From: an uncultured Oscillibacter sp. | Lineage (GTDB): Bacteria; Bacillota_A; Clostridia; Oscillospirales; Oscillospiraceae | Assembly: GCA_902462475.1 (NCBI GenBank) | Contig: CABQCB010000025.1 | Span: 1 to 14,328 of the forward strand | Direction: 5' to 3' | Length of the DNA: 14,328 nt | Shown: piece by piece, positions 7,588 through 14,030 of the stretch | Numbering within the stretch: position 1 is the stretch's first letter | Layout of the letters: every line of letters starts with the position of its first letter | Translations under genes and position numbers: made by a program | The notes under the pieces: generated by a model | Told to the model about the DNA's origin: nothing | The model's database searches: none | What the model saw: only the letters and a program-made list of their open reading frames with translations

Positions 7588-7617
7588 CGGCGTTCAAGCA
7601 TTTTCCGGCGCAGCAGA

Positions 7618-8424
7618 TCAGCCCATGGGGGTGAAGCCTACGCTTTCAAAAACGGCCTTGGCGTCGTCGGAGGAGAGGTAGTCCAAAAAGGCCTTGGCCT
7701 CGTCGCTGTGCTGGCTCTGGGCCAGAACGGCGGCGGGATAGATCACCTGGCCGCACATGTCGGCGGTAGCCTCGTCCACGGTGGCAAGGCCGGCGGAGAA
7801 GGCGTCTGTTGCGTAGATGATGCCGCAGTCCACGGCATTCTCGCTGACCTGGGTGGTGACCTCCTTGACATCGGAGCCGTAGGTCAGGCAGCCGGAAATG
7901 GCGGTCTCGTCAATGCCATAGTAGGCAAAGATCTTCTGGGTGTATTGTCCCACGGGAACGTCGCTGTTGCCCATGGCCAGCAGCACGTCTCCGCTTTGCA
8001 GCAGCTGAGCGAGCTGATCGAAGCTCTCGATCCCGGCGGGATTGCCCTCGGGAACGGCCAGCGTCACCTTGTTTTCCAGCAGATCCCGGCGAGTGCCCTC
8101 CAGCACGCCGCCTTCTTCCTCCAACGTGTCCATCTGCTTGGGGGCGGCGGAGATAAAGAGGTCACACACGGCGCCCTCCTGGATCTGCTTGAGCAGGTCG
8201 CCGGAGGAGGCATAGGAGGGGACGATGGTGACCTGGGGAGCCACGGACTGGTACAAGGTGATGATCTCGTCCAGTGTCTCCGTCATGGAGGCGGCGGCAA
8301 AGACCGTCAGCTCCACGGCCTCGCCATCGGGGGTCTCCTCCTGGGCGGGCTCTTCCGTTTGGCCGCAGGCAGCCAGGGACGCGGCCATGGCCATGGCCAG
8401 CAGCAGGGAAACAAGCTTCTTCAT
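7618..8424 (-). CDS. modA: Molybdate ABC transporter substrate-binding lipoprotein
   Basis: 268 residues. The signal peptide ends in the lipobox LAAC with Cys20 as the lipid-anchored residue, followed by an acidic linker. The mature part begins with the ModA pattern LTVFAAASMTETLDEI and has YASSGDLLKQI, both of which supply anion-binding serines in the family, and LAMGNSDVPVGQY in the second lobe. It captures molybdate or tungstate outside the membrane and hands it to ModB. AAGGAAG lies six bases before the ATG at 8422-8424, and a consensus promoter lies at 8442-8470. It is the first gene of modABC-mogA. Confidence 0.95.
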   Translation of the reverse strand: MKKLVSLLLAMAMAASLAACGQTEEPAQEETPDGEAVELTVFAAASMTETLDEIITLYQSVAPQVTIVPSYASSGDLLKQIQEGAVCDLFISAAPKQMDTLEEEGGVLEGTRRDLLENKVTLAVPEGNPAGIESFDQLAQLLQSGDVLLAMGNSDVPVGQYTQKIFAYYGIDETAISGCLTYGSDVKEVTTQVSENAVDCGIIYATDAFSAGLATVDEATADMCGQVIYPAAVLAQSQHSDEAKAFLDYLSSDDAKAVFESVGFTPMG

Positions 8425-8441
8425 AACGTTCTTCCTTTCTG

Positions 8442-8470
8442 ATGATAGTCTGATAAAACCGCCATTGCAA
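8442..8470 (-). promoter_or_regulatory. Sigma-A promoter of the modABC-mogA operon
   Basis: On the minus strand, TTGCAA (8465-8470), 17 bases, TATCAT (8442-8447); transcription would start near 8435, leaving a leader of only about ten bases. That leaves no room for a riboswitch. Confidence 0.75.
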
Positions 8471-8484
8471 GAGCGGGCATATCT

Positions 8485-8512
8485 ATAACGTAATACTTGG
8501 TTGAGAATAACG
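8485..8512 (-). promoter_or_regulatory. Two CGTTAT direct repeats upstream of modA (possible operator)
   Basis: CGTTAT occurs at 8507-8512 and 8485-8490 on the minus strand, 22 bases apart (about two helix turns), just upstream of the modA -35. The second is CGTTATAGATAT, which resembles the CGTTATATA half-site of ModE-type molybdate repressors. The direct orientation is unlike the usual inverted ModE site, so this is tentative. No ModE gene lies in the window. Confidence 0.3.
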
Positions 8513-8518
8513 AACGGG

Positions 8519-8549
8519 AAAAGGCACGCGCCGGACTTCCGGCGCGGCC
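8519..8549 (-). terminator. Intrinsic terminator of the moaA operon
   Basis: On the minus strand CGCGCCGG-AAGT-CCGGCGCG (8 perfect pairs), extended by GGC/GCC with one bulged base, is followed by TTTT (8519-8522) and then CCC. The hairpin is strong but the T tract is short, so some read-through into modA is possible. Confidence 0.7.
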
Positions 8550-8553
8550 GTTT

Positions 8554-9573
8554 TTACTTTCCGAAGGGGCACGCGGGCCAGTGGCAGGGCTTGCATCCCA
8601 GGCACAGTCCGCCCTCGCCCATGACGGCAAAATCGGAGCGGGTCATCTCCACGCCGGCGGCCAGGCGGGGCAGGGCCAGGTCGAAGATGGTGGCGCCGGC
8701 GTACATGACGCACCCGGGCAGACCGCACACGGCGGTGCCGTCGTCGTAGTAGCCCAGCAGGAACATGGCGCCGGGCAGTACGGGGGCACCGTAGGTGACG
8801 ATGCGGGCGCCGCTTGCCTTGATCCCACCGGGGGTGTTGTCATCCGGGTCCACGCTCATGCCGCCGGTGCAGCAGATGAGGTCGGCGCCGGTGGAGCGGG
8901 CCTGGGCGATGGAGGCGGCTACATGCTCCACGCCGTCTCCGGAGTAGAAAACATCCAGCGTCTCGATGCCGTAAGATGCCAGTTTCTCCCGGACCACGGG
9001 AGTGAACGTATCCTGGATGCGGCCGGTGAGCACCTCGCTGCCGGTGGCCACGATGGCGGCGGTCTTTTTGATAAAGGGCAGCAGCTCCAGCAGAGGACGG
9101 TCTCCGGCGGCGGACTCGGCGGCACGGAGCTGCTCCTCCCGGATGATGAGGGGGATGACGCGGGTGCCGGCCAGCTTGTCGCCCTTGCGGACGGCGGTGT
9201 TGCCGTGGCGTGTGGCCACCATGATCTCATCCAGGCTGTTGAGGGCGGTGAGCCGTGCGCTGTCCACCCGGAACAAGCCGTCGCATCCGGCGGTGATCTC
9301 GATCTTGCCCTCGCTGGCCTGGCTGCGCTCCATATGCTCGTTCAGGCACAGGGCGCACAGCCGCTCCGCCGCGTCGTTTTCGTGGACCATACCCGGCTCC
9401 ATCTCCCAGACATACAGGTGCTCCTTGCCCATGGAGAGCAGCACCGGGATGTCCTCCGGCTGGACTACATGGCCCTTGCGGAACCGGGGGCCCTTGTAAG
9501 TATCCTTGATGATCTGGGTCATGTCGTGGCACAGCACGTGGCCCACGGCGTCCTGGGTACGGATCAGTTTCAT
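8554..9573 (-). CDS. MoeA-like molybdopterin-binding protein with a C-terminal cysteine cluster
   Basis: 339 residues. The N-terminal part opens like MoeA (DAVGHVLCHDM, residues 8-18). A MoCF_biosynth domain spans about 170-310 with ATGSEVLTGRIQDTF, CCTGGMSVDPDDNTPGG (234-250) and GLPGCVMYAG. The end, C324-x2-C327-x2-C330-x4-C335-PFGK, is a four-cysteine cluster that could bind iron-sulfur or zinc and is absent from classical MoeA. It is shorter than E. coli MoeA (about 410). The likely role is molybdopterin binding during metal insertion, with MogA from the neighbouring operon; whether it does the MoeA ligase reaction is uncertain. ATG at 9571-9573 has GGAGG seven bases upstream and overlaps the MOSC stop by four bases (ATGA). 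Confidence 0.85.
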   Translation of the reverse strand: MKLIRTQDAVGHVLCHDMTQIIKDTYKGPRFRKGHVVQPEDIPVLLSMGKEHLYVWEMEPGMVHENDAAERLCALCLNEHMERSQASEGKIEITAGCDGLFRVDSARLTALNSLDEIMVATRHGNTAVRKGDKLAGTRVIPLIIREEQLRAAESAAGDRPLLELLPFIKKTAAIVATGSEVLTGRIQDTFTPVVREKLASYGIETLDVFYSGDGVEHVAASIAQARSTGADLICCTGGMSVDPDDNTPGGIKASGARIVTYGAPVLPGAMFLLGYYDDGTAVCGLPGCVMYAGATIFDLALPRLAAGVEMTRSDFAVMGEGGLCLGCKPCHWPACPFGK

Positions 9574-10013
9574 GGTGCAGCCTCCAATACTTCGATCTCG
9601 TCTCCGGGACGGACGGTGCCCTCCCGTACGACTACGGCGAAAATGCCCTCGGTGGGCATAACGCATTTGCCCACCGCCTTTTTGATGGCGCAGTCGCTGT
9701 GGCACTCCTTGCCGATCTGGGTCACCTCCACCTCCGTCTCACCGATGCGCAGATGGGTGCCGATGGGAAGATTCTTCAGGTCCAGCCCCCGGGTGTTGAT
9801 GTTCTCGGCGAACACGCCTGCGTCCAGGGGAATGGGGCAGGCATCACGCATGGTGTCCACGCTCTCCTCGGCCAGGAGGCTGATCTGCCGGTGCCAGTCG
9901 CCGGCGTGGGCGTCGCCCACGATGCCGTGATGCAGCTTCAATTGGATACTGGGCACCGGGTGCTTGATGGTGCCCTTTTTCTCGCTGATATTGACGGATA
10001 CGACCGTGGCCAA
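9570..10013 (-). CDS. MOSC-domain protein
   Basis: 147 residues, a single stand-alone MOSC domain. Typical segments are GIVGDAHAG (30-38), RQISLLAEES (42-51), FAENINTRG (68-76) and the cysteine-bearing GKECHSDCAIKK (101-112) with Cys117 close by. MOSC domains are known from molybdenum cofactor sulfurases and from molybdenum enzymes that bind the cofactor through a cysteine, so a role in carrying or modifying the cofactor fits the operon. I chose TTG at 10011-10013: AAAGGAG lies eight bases before it. It starts five bases after the moaC stop. The longer frame to 10112 lies inside moaC and has no ribosome site. Confidence 0.87.
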   Translation of the reverse strand: MATVVSVNISEKKGTIKHPVPSIQLKLHHGIVGDAHAGDWHRQISLLAEESVDTMRDACPIPLDAGVFAENINTRGLDLKNLPIGTHLRIGETEVEVTQIGKECHSDCAIKKAVGKCVMPTEGIFAVVVREGTVRPGDEIEVLEAAP

Positions 10014-10018
10014 GGGGC

Positions 10019-10498
10019 TCACTCCTTTATCTTGTAGTCTCCGCTTTTGCCGCCGGACTTTTCCAGCAGGCGGATGTTGGTGATGCGCATGTCCTTCTGG
10101 ACGGCCTTGCACATATCGTAGATGGTCAGGGCGGCCACAGATACGGCGCTCAGAGCCTCCATCTCCACACCGGTGACGCCGGTGCAGGTGACGGCGGCGC
10201 GGATCTCCACCATACAGGGTTCATCAGAGAGGGCAAACGTGATGTCGATGCCGGTGAGGGGCAGGGGGTGGCACATGGGGATCAGCTCCCAGTTGTGCTT
10301 GGCGGCCTGGATGCCTGCCACCTGGGCCACGGCCAGCACATCGCCTTTTTTCATGGTACCGTTTTTAATGTGGGCCATCGTTTCCGGCGCCATGTGGATC
10401 TCGCCCGCCGCCACGGCGGTGCGGTGGGTGACGGCCTTGTCCGTCACGTCCACCATTTTGGCCCGGCCCTGTTCATTGAAGTGTGTCAATTCGTCCAC
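10019..10498 (-). CDS. moaC: Cyclic pyranopterin monophosphate synthase
   Basis: 159 residues, the normal MoaC size. It makes cyclic pyranopterin monophosphate from the product of MoaA, the first dedicated intermediate of molybdopterin synthesis. MCHPLPLTG (75-83), [20 protein letters not shown] (110-129) and [10 protein letters not shown] are the family hallmarks. Asp128 and Lys131 fall where the E. coli catalytic pair is found. The start is a GTG at 10496-10498 with GGAGG seven bases upstream, three bases after the moaA stop. Adjacent to moaA as in many bacteria. Confidence 0.96.
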   Translation of the reverse strand: MDELTHFNEQGRAKMVDVTDKAVTHRTAVAAGEIHMAPETMAHIKNGTMKKGDVLAVAQVAGIQAAKHNWELIPMCHPLPLTGIDITFALSDEPCMVEIRAAVTCTGVTGVEMEALSAVSVAALTIYDMCKAVQKDMRITNIRLLEKSGGKSGDYKIKE

Positions 10499-10501
10499 GG
10501 T

Positions 10502-11446
10502 TCAGCCTCCGATCTCGTTCATAGTGCGGGCGGTGTCGCTGCCGCCGGAAGTCAGGTGATGCCGGGGCGGCTTTTGGGCGATGCCCTGGGCGATGGCGTC
10601 CCGCAGCGCCTGGCCGTGCAGGCCCCGTAAGGGGAGCTCCTCCGCGGAGTGGAGGCAGCCCTTCAGCTTGCCGTCCGCCGTGACCCGGATGCGGCTGCAC
10701 TGGGCGCAGAATTCGTGACTCATGGGGGAGATGAGGCCCACCGTGCCGGCGGCGCCGGGGAGCCTGTATCGCCGGGCTACGCCCTGGGAGGGGATCTCCT
10801 GTAAAGCGGGAAGCCTTTTCAGCACTTCCTCGCCGGGGAGAAAGCAGCCCTTGTCCCATTCGGCGCAGGGCCCCATGGGCATCAGCTCGATGAAACGGAC
10901 TTCCCAGGGGTGCTCCAGGGTCAGCCCGGCCAGGGCGTCGATCTCATCGTCGTTGAATCCGCCGATGAGGACGGTGTCGAATTTCAGGTTCTGAAAACCG
11001 GCGGCTTCCGCGGCACGAATGCCGTCCAGGGTATTTTGCAGTGTGCCGGTGCGGGTCATGGCGGCAAATCGCTCGGGGCGCAGGGTGTCCAGGCTGATGT
11101 TCAGCCGGTCCACGCCCGCCTGCCGCAGCGGTGCCGCCAACTGGGGCAAAAGAGCGCCGTTGGTGGTCAGGCATAGCTCCTCCAGGCCGGGGATCGAGCG
11201 CAGGGTGCGGCACAGCTCCACGATACCCCGGCGTACCAGCGGCTCCCCACCTGTTAAGCGGATTTTCTTTACACCGCATTGCACGCAGGCGGCGGCAATT
11301 TCTGCCAGCTCCTCCAGCGTGAGCATGTCTTCGTGCCGCCGCTTGGGCACGCCCTCTTCCGGCATACAGTAGCGGCAGCGATAGTTGCAAAGGTCCGTGA
11401 CGCTCAGCCGGAGGTAGTCAATGGTTCTTCCGCAGCGATCCAGCAT
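10502..11446 (-). CDS. moaA: GTP 3',8-cyclase (radical SAM, molybdopterin step 1)
   Basis: 314 residues. The radical SAM cluster C20-x3-C24-x2-C27 follows VTDL, and LTGGEPL (64-70) is the SAM-binding GGEP. The second iron-sulfur cluster, C247-x2-C250-x13-C264 in HEFCAQCSRIR, is specific to MoaA. The C-terminal Gly-Gly needed for activity in this family is present (313-314). It converts GTP to 3',8-cyclo-GTP for MoaC. AGGAGG lies five bases before the ATG at 11444-11446. First gene of moaA-moaC-MOSC-moeA-like, which has the promoter at 11494-11521. moaD and moaE do not follow, so molybdopterin synthase must be encoded elsewhere. Confidence 0.97.
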   Translation of the reverse strand: MLDRCGRTIDYLRLSVTDLCNYRCRYCMPEEGVPKRRHEDMLTLEELAEIAAACVQCGVKKIRLTGGEPLVRRGIVELCRTLRSIPGLEELCLTTNGALLPQLAAPLRQAGVDRLNISLDTLRPERFAAMTRTGTLQNTLDGIRAAEAAGFQNLKFDTVLIGGFNDDEIDALAGLTLEHPWEVRFIELMPMGPCAEWDKGCFLPGEEVLKRLPALQEIPSQGVARRYRLPGAAGTVGLISPMSHEFCAQCSRIRVTADGKLKGCLHSAEELPLRGLHGQALRDAIAQGIAQKPPRHHLTSGGSDTARTMNEIGG

Positions 11447-11493
11447 GGCGCCCTCCTGTCGTGATACTCAAATAAGGTAAACGTACTGGATTC

Positions 11494-11521
11494 ATGATAG
11501 CAGATTCCGGGGAAAAGTCAA
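11494..11521 (-). promoter_or_regulatory. Promoter of the moaA operon
   Basis: On the minus strand, TTGACT (11516-11521), 16 bases, TATCAT (11494-11499), with TGC just before the -10 (extended -10). The leader of about 40 bases is too short for a molybdenum-cofactor riboswitch. No terminator separates it from the Crp-family gene, which ends 15 bases upstream, so some read-through is possible. Confidence 0.75.
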
Positions 11522-11536
11522 GAAAAAGGGGCGGGT

Positions 11537-12214
11537 TCAGCGGTCGGACGGCAGGGCGGCATCCAACAGGCGGAAATAGTTGCGCTCGGTCTCGATCAGG
11601 CCGTCCTGCTGCATTTTACTCAGCTCGTTGGAAAGGGCACTGCGCTCCACATTCAGATAGTCGGCCAGCTGCTGGCGGTTGAAGGGAATGGTGAAGCTGC
11701 GCCTGCCGCAGCGGATGGCCTGGTCGGAGAGATAGGACAAAAGCCGGGCGCGGATGGTCTTGGGGGCGGTATAAAAGATTTTACGGGACAAAAGCAGGTT
11801 TTTCTGGGCGGACAAGGCCAACAGATTCCGGATGAGCGTATGGTGGTGGGCGCAGCTGTTGGGGCATACCTCCAGCACCCGGGCTACCTGGATGAACAGG
11901 ACCTGAGAGCTTTCCGCGGCCACCGCGTCCACCATCAAAGGCTCCTGCGGAGTACAGGCATAAGTCTCGGCAAAGATTTGTCCCGGCCCCACGCTGTCCA
12001 GCACGGTGACGTTGCCCCAGAGGTCTGTCTTTTCAATGAGTACCCTGCCGGACAGGACGATCCCCATGGAGCGGACCGTGTCCCCGGAGTGAAGAATGAC
12101 CTGCCCTTTGGCATAGTGGCGGCGCTCTGTGTCCAGGCAGGCCAGCATGGCCTCGATGTCCTGGGGAGCGACCCCGGCAAACAGGGGCGTATGGGATAAA
12201 AGAGCAAAATCCAT
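11537..12214 (-). CDS. Crp/Fnr-family transcription regulator, likely regulator of hcp (HcpR-like)
   Basis: 225 residues. A cyclic-nucleotide-binding-type sensor domain (about 10-120) with GQVILHSGDTV and VLSGRVLIEK is followed by the long dimer helix (about 120-150). A Crp-type helix-turn-helix follows at 178-209 (FNRQQLADYLNVERSALSNELS). The sensor domain lacks the RSA/E-type cAMP pocket of E. coli Crp. CPNSCAHHH (117-125) at the start of the dimer helix offers Cys and His residues that could bind a cofactor, which is speculative. GGAGGAG lies nine bases before the ATG at 12212-12214. Divergence from hcp with a shared palindrome suggests it controls hcp in response to NO or redox state, as HcpR does in other anaerobes. 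The sensed signal cannot be read from sequence. Confidence 0.85.
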   Translation of the reverse strand: MDFALLSHTPLFAGVAPQDIEAMLACLDTERRHYAKGQVILHSGDTVRSMGIVLSGRVLIEKTDLWGNVTVLDSVGPGQIFAETYACTPQEPLMVDAVAAESSQVLFIQVARVLEVCPNSCAHHHTLIRNLLALSAQKNLLLSRKIFYTAPKTIRARLLSYLSDQAIRCGRRSFTIPFNRQQLADYLNVERSALSNELSKMQQDGLIETERNYFRLLDAALPSDR

Positions 12215-12230
12215 GGCAATTGGCTCCTCC

Positions 12231-12244
12231 GTTGTTATAACAAC
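12231..12244. promoter_or_regulatory. Perfect 14-base palindrome: likely operator of the Crp/Fnr-family regulator
   Basis: GTTGTTATAACAAC is its own complement. Its centre (12237.5) lies about 41.5 bases before the predicted hcp transcription start (about 12279), the class II activator position for Crp/Fnr proteins. For the divergent regulator gene it lies roughly 10-20 bases after the predicted start (about 12253), where binding would block transcription. It directly adjoins the ribosome site of the regulator gene. Confidence 0.75.
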
Positions 12245-12259
12245 ATCTATGTGAGGAAG

Positions 12260-12288
12260 ACTCTAGTATAGTATGGCCAGAAAGTCAA
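12260..12288 (-). promoter_or_regulatory. Candidate promoter of the Crp/Fnr-family gene
   Basis: On the minus strand, TTGACT (12283-12288), 17 bases, TAGAGT (12260-12265). The -10 matches four of six bases. It overlaps the hcp -10 on the other strand, so the two genes could compete for polymerase. Confidence 0.5.
12267..12272 (+). promoter_or_regulatory. -10 element of the hcp promoter, no good -35
   Basis: TATAGT matches five of six bases. The hexamer 17 bases upstream is CATCTA (12244-12249), a very poor -35, and the operator palindrome ends at its first base. This is the build of an activator-dependent promoter. Confidence 0.6.
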
Positions 12289-12334
12289 GCCCGGTGGCGC
12301 CATACATGCCGGGGACGTACAGGAGGAAATGAAT

Positions 12335-13978
12335 TTGGAACAGAACATGTTTTGCTATCAGTGCCAGGAGACGGCCCTCTGCAAGGGCTGCACCCGCGTG
12401 GGTGTGTGCGGGAAGACCCCGGACGTGGCGGCTATGCAGGATCTGCTGGTGTATGTGACCAAGGGGCTCAGCGCTGTGACCACCGCTCTGCGGAAGGAGG
12501 GAAAGTCCGTATCCCAGCAGGTCAATCACCTGATTACCCTGAATCTCTTCACCACCATCACCAACGCCAACTTTGACAAGGCGGCCATTGAGGCCCGGGT
12601 CCGCGCCACGCTGGACACGAAGCAGGAGCTGCTGGCCCAGCTGGGCGGCACCGCCGGTCTGCCGGAGGCCGCGCTTTGGGACGGCAGCGGCGACTGGGAG
12701 GCCAAGGCCCGGACGGTGGGCGTGCTGTCCACCGAAAATGAGGATATCCGCTCGCTGCGGGAGCTGATCACCTACGGCCTCAAGGGCCTGTCCGCCTACT
12801 CCAAGCACGCCAACGCGCTGCTCCAGGACGATGCCGAGGTGGACGCCTTCTTGCAGCGGGCCCTGGCTGCCACGCTGGATGACAGCCTCAGCGCAGATCA
12901 GCTGGTGGCGCTGACGCTGGAGACCGGCAAGTACGGCGTTTCCGGCATGGCTCTGCTGGACAAGGCCAACACCGCCGCCTACGGAAACCCCGAGATCACC
13001 CGGGTGAACATCGGCGTGGGGAAAAATCCGGGCATCCTGGTGTCCGGCCACGACCTGCGGGACCTGGAGATGCTGCTCCAGCAGACCCAGGGCACCGGCG
13101 TGGATGTGTACACCCACTCCGAGATGCTGCCGGCCCATTACTATCCTGCCTTCAAGAAGTACCCCAATTTCGTGGGCAACTACGGCAACGCCTGGTGGAA
13201 GCAGAAGGAGGAGTTTGCGTCCTTCCATGGCCCCATCCTCATGACCACCAACTGCATCGTGCCCCCCAAGGACAGCTACAAGGACCGCCTCTATACCACC
13301 GGCGCCGCCGGATATCCCGGCTGCTGGCACATCCCCGGCGGGATCGGCGAGGAGAAGGACTTCTCCGCCATCATCGAGCACGCCAAGCGCTGCGCGCCGC
13401 CGGAGCAGATCGAGCAGGGCGAGATCGTGGGCGGCTTTGCCCATGCCCAGGTGCTTGCCCTGGCCGACAAGATCGTGGAGGCCGTCAAATCCGGAGCCAT
13501 CCGGAAGTTTGTGGTCATGGCGGGCTGTGATGGCCGTGCCAAGAGCCGGGAGTACTATACGGAGTTTGCCAAGGCTCTGCCCCACGACACGGTCATCCTC
13601 ACGGCAGGCTGCGCCAAGTATAAGTACAACAAGCTGCCCCTGGGCGACATCGGCGGCATTCCCCGGGTGCTGGACGCGGGACAGTGCAACGACTCCTACT
13701 CTCTGGCGGTGATCGCCCTGAAGCTCAAGGAGGTCTTTGGGCTGGAGGATATCAACGACCTGCCCATCGTCTACAACATTGCCTGGTATGAGCAAAAGGC
13801 GGTCATCGTGCTGCTGGCGCTGCTGTATCTGGGCGTGAAGAACATCCACCTGGGCCCCACGCTGCCGGCATTCCTCAGTCCCAATGTGGCCAAGGTGCTC
13901 ACGGAGCAGTTCGGCATCGCCGGCATCGGCTCCGTGGAGGAGGATCTGGCACAGCTGGTGGGTCCGTCCCGGCAGTAA
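12335..13978 (+). CDS. hcp: Hybrid-cluster protein, class I (hydroxylamine / NO reductase)
   Basis: 547 residues. The N-terminal cysteines have the class I spacing C-x2-C-x8-C-x5-C ([14 protein letters not shown]) for a [4Fe-4S] cluster. The ligands of the hybrid iron-sulfur-oxygen cluster are all in place by comparison with the Desulfovibrio protein: His239, Glu263, Cys307, Cys398 (AGCDGR, the persulfide position), Cys426 (TAGC), Cys451 (GQCND) and Glu486 (WYEQK). It is a cytoplasmic enzyme that reduces hydroxylamine and NO, protecting against nitrosative stress. I prefer TTG at 12335-12337, eight bases after AGGAGG (12321-12326); an in-frame ATG at 12329 is only two bases from that site. 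It appears to be a single-gene transcript with no partner Hcr reductase next to it. It is controlled by the divergent regulator. Confidence 0.97.
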   Translation: MEQNMFCYQCQETALCKGCTRVGVCGKTPDVAAMQDLLVYVTKGLSAVTTALRKEGKSVSQQVNHLITLNLFTTITNANFDKAAIEARVRATLDTKQELLAQLGGTAGLPEAALWDGSGDWEAKARTVGVLSTENEDIRSLRELITYGLKGLSAYSKHANALLQDDAEVDAFLQRALAATLDDSLSADQLVALTLETGKYGVSGMALLDKANTAAYGNPEITRVNIGVGKNPGILVSGHDLRDLEMLLQQTQGTGVDVYTHSEMLPAHYYPAFKKYPNFVGNYGNAWWKQKEEFASFHGPILMTTNCIVPPKDSYKDRLYTTGAAGYPGCWHIPGGIGEEKDFSAIIEHAKRCAPPEQIEQGEIVGGFAHAQVLALADKIVEAVKSGAIRKFVVMAGCDGRAKSREYYTEFAKALPHDTVILTAGCAKYKYNKLPLGDIGGIPRVLDAGQCNDSYSLAVIALKLKEVFGLEDINDLPIVYNIAWYEQKAVIVLLALLYLGVKNIHLGPTLPAFLSPNVAKVLTEQFGIAGIGSVEEDLAQLVGPSRQ

Positions 13979-13995
13979 GAAAGCTTCCGATACGC

Positions 13996-14027
13996 AAAAA
14001 AGCAGGGCACTTTCGTGCCCTGCTTTT
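13996..14027. terminator. Two-way intrinsic terminator between hcp and the small lipoprotein gene
   Basis: GCAGGGCAC (14002-14010) pairs perfectly with GTGCCCTGC (14015-14023) around TTTC. There is a T run of four on the plus strand and of six on the minus strand, so it serves both convergent genes. Confidence 0.9.
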
Positions 14028-14030
14028 CAT

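Noticed and set aside
7195..7601. Two similar 61-codon minus-strand frames near modB (HLYSPxQExLIWTGIPSSTPCASPP)
   Set aside because: Their likeness comes only from the DNA duplication. They are out of frame with modB, so they are not a protein family.
8497..9930. 477-codon plus-strand frame across the MoeA-like and MOSC genes
   Set aside because: Spans two overlapping, well-supported minus-strand genes and shows the same shadow composition.
11447..11500. Molybdenum-cofactor riboswitch before moaA
   Set aside because: The predicted leader is only about 40 bases and has no multi-stem structure, far shorter than a Moco riboswitch. The modA leader is shorter still.
12263..13849. 528-codon minus-strand frame opposite hcp
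   Set aside because: The plus strand encodes Hcp with every cluster ligand in place; the opposite frame has no recognisable domain.
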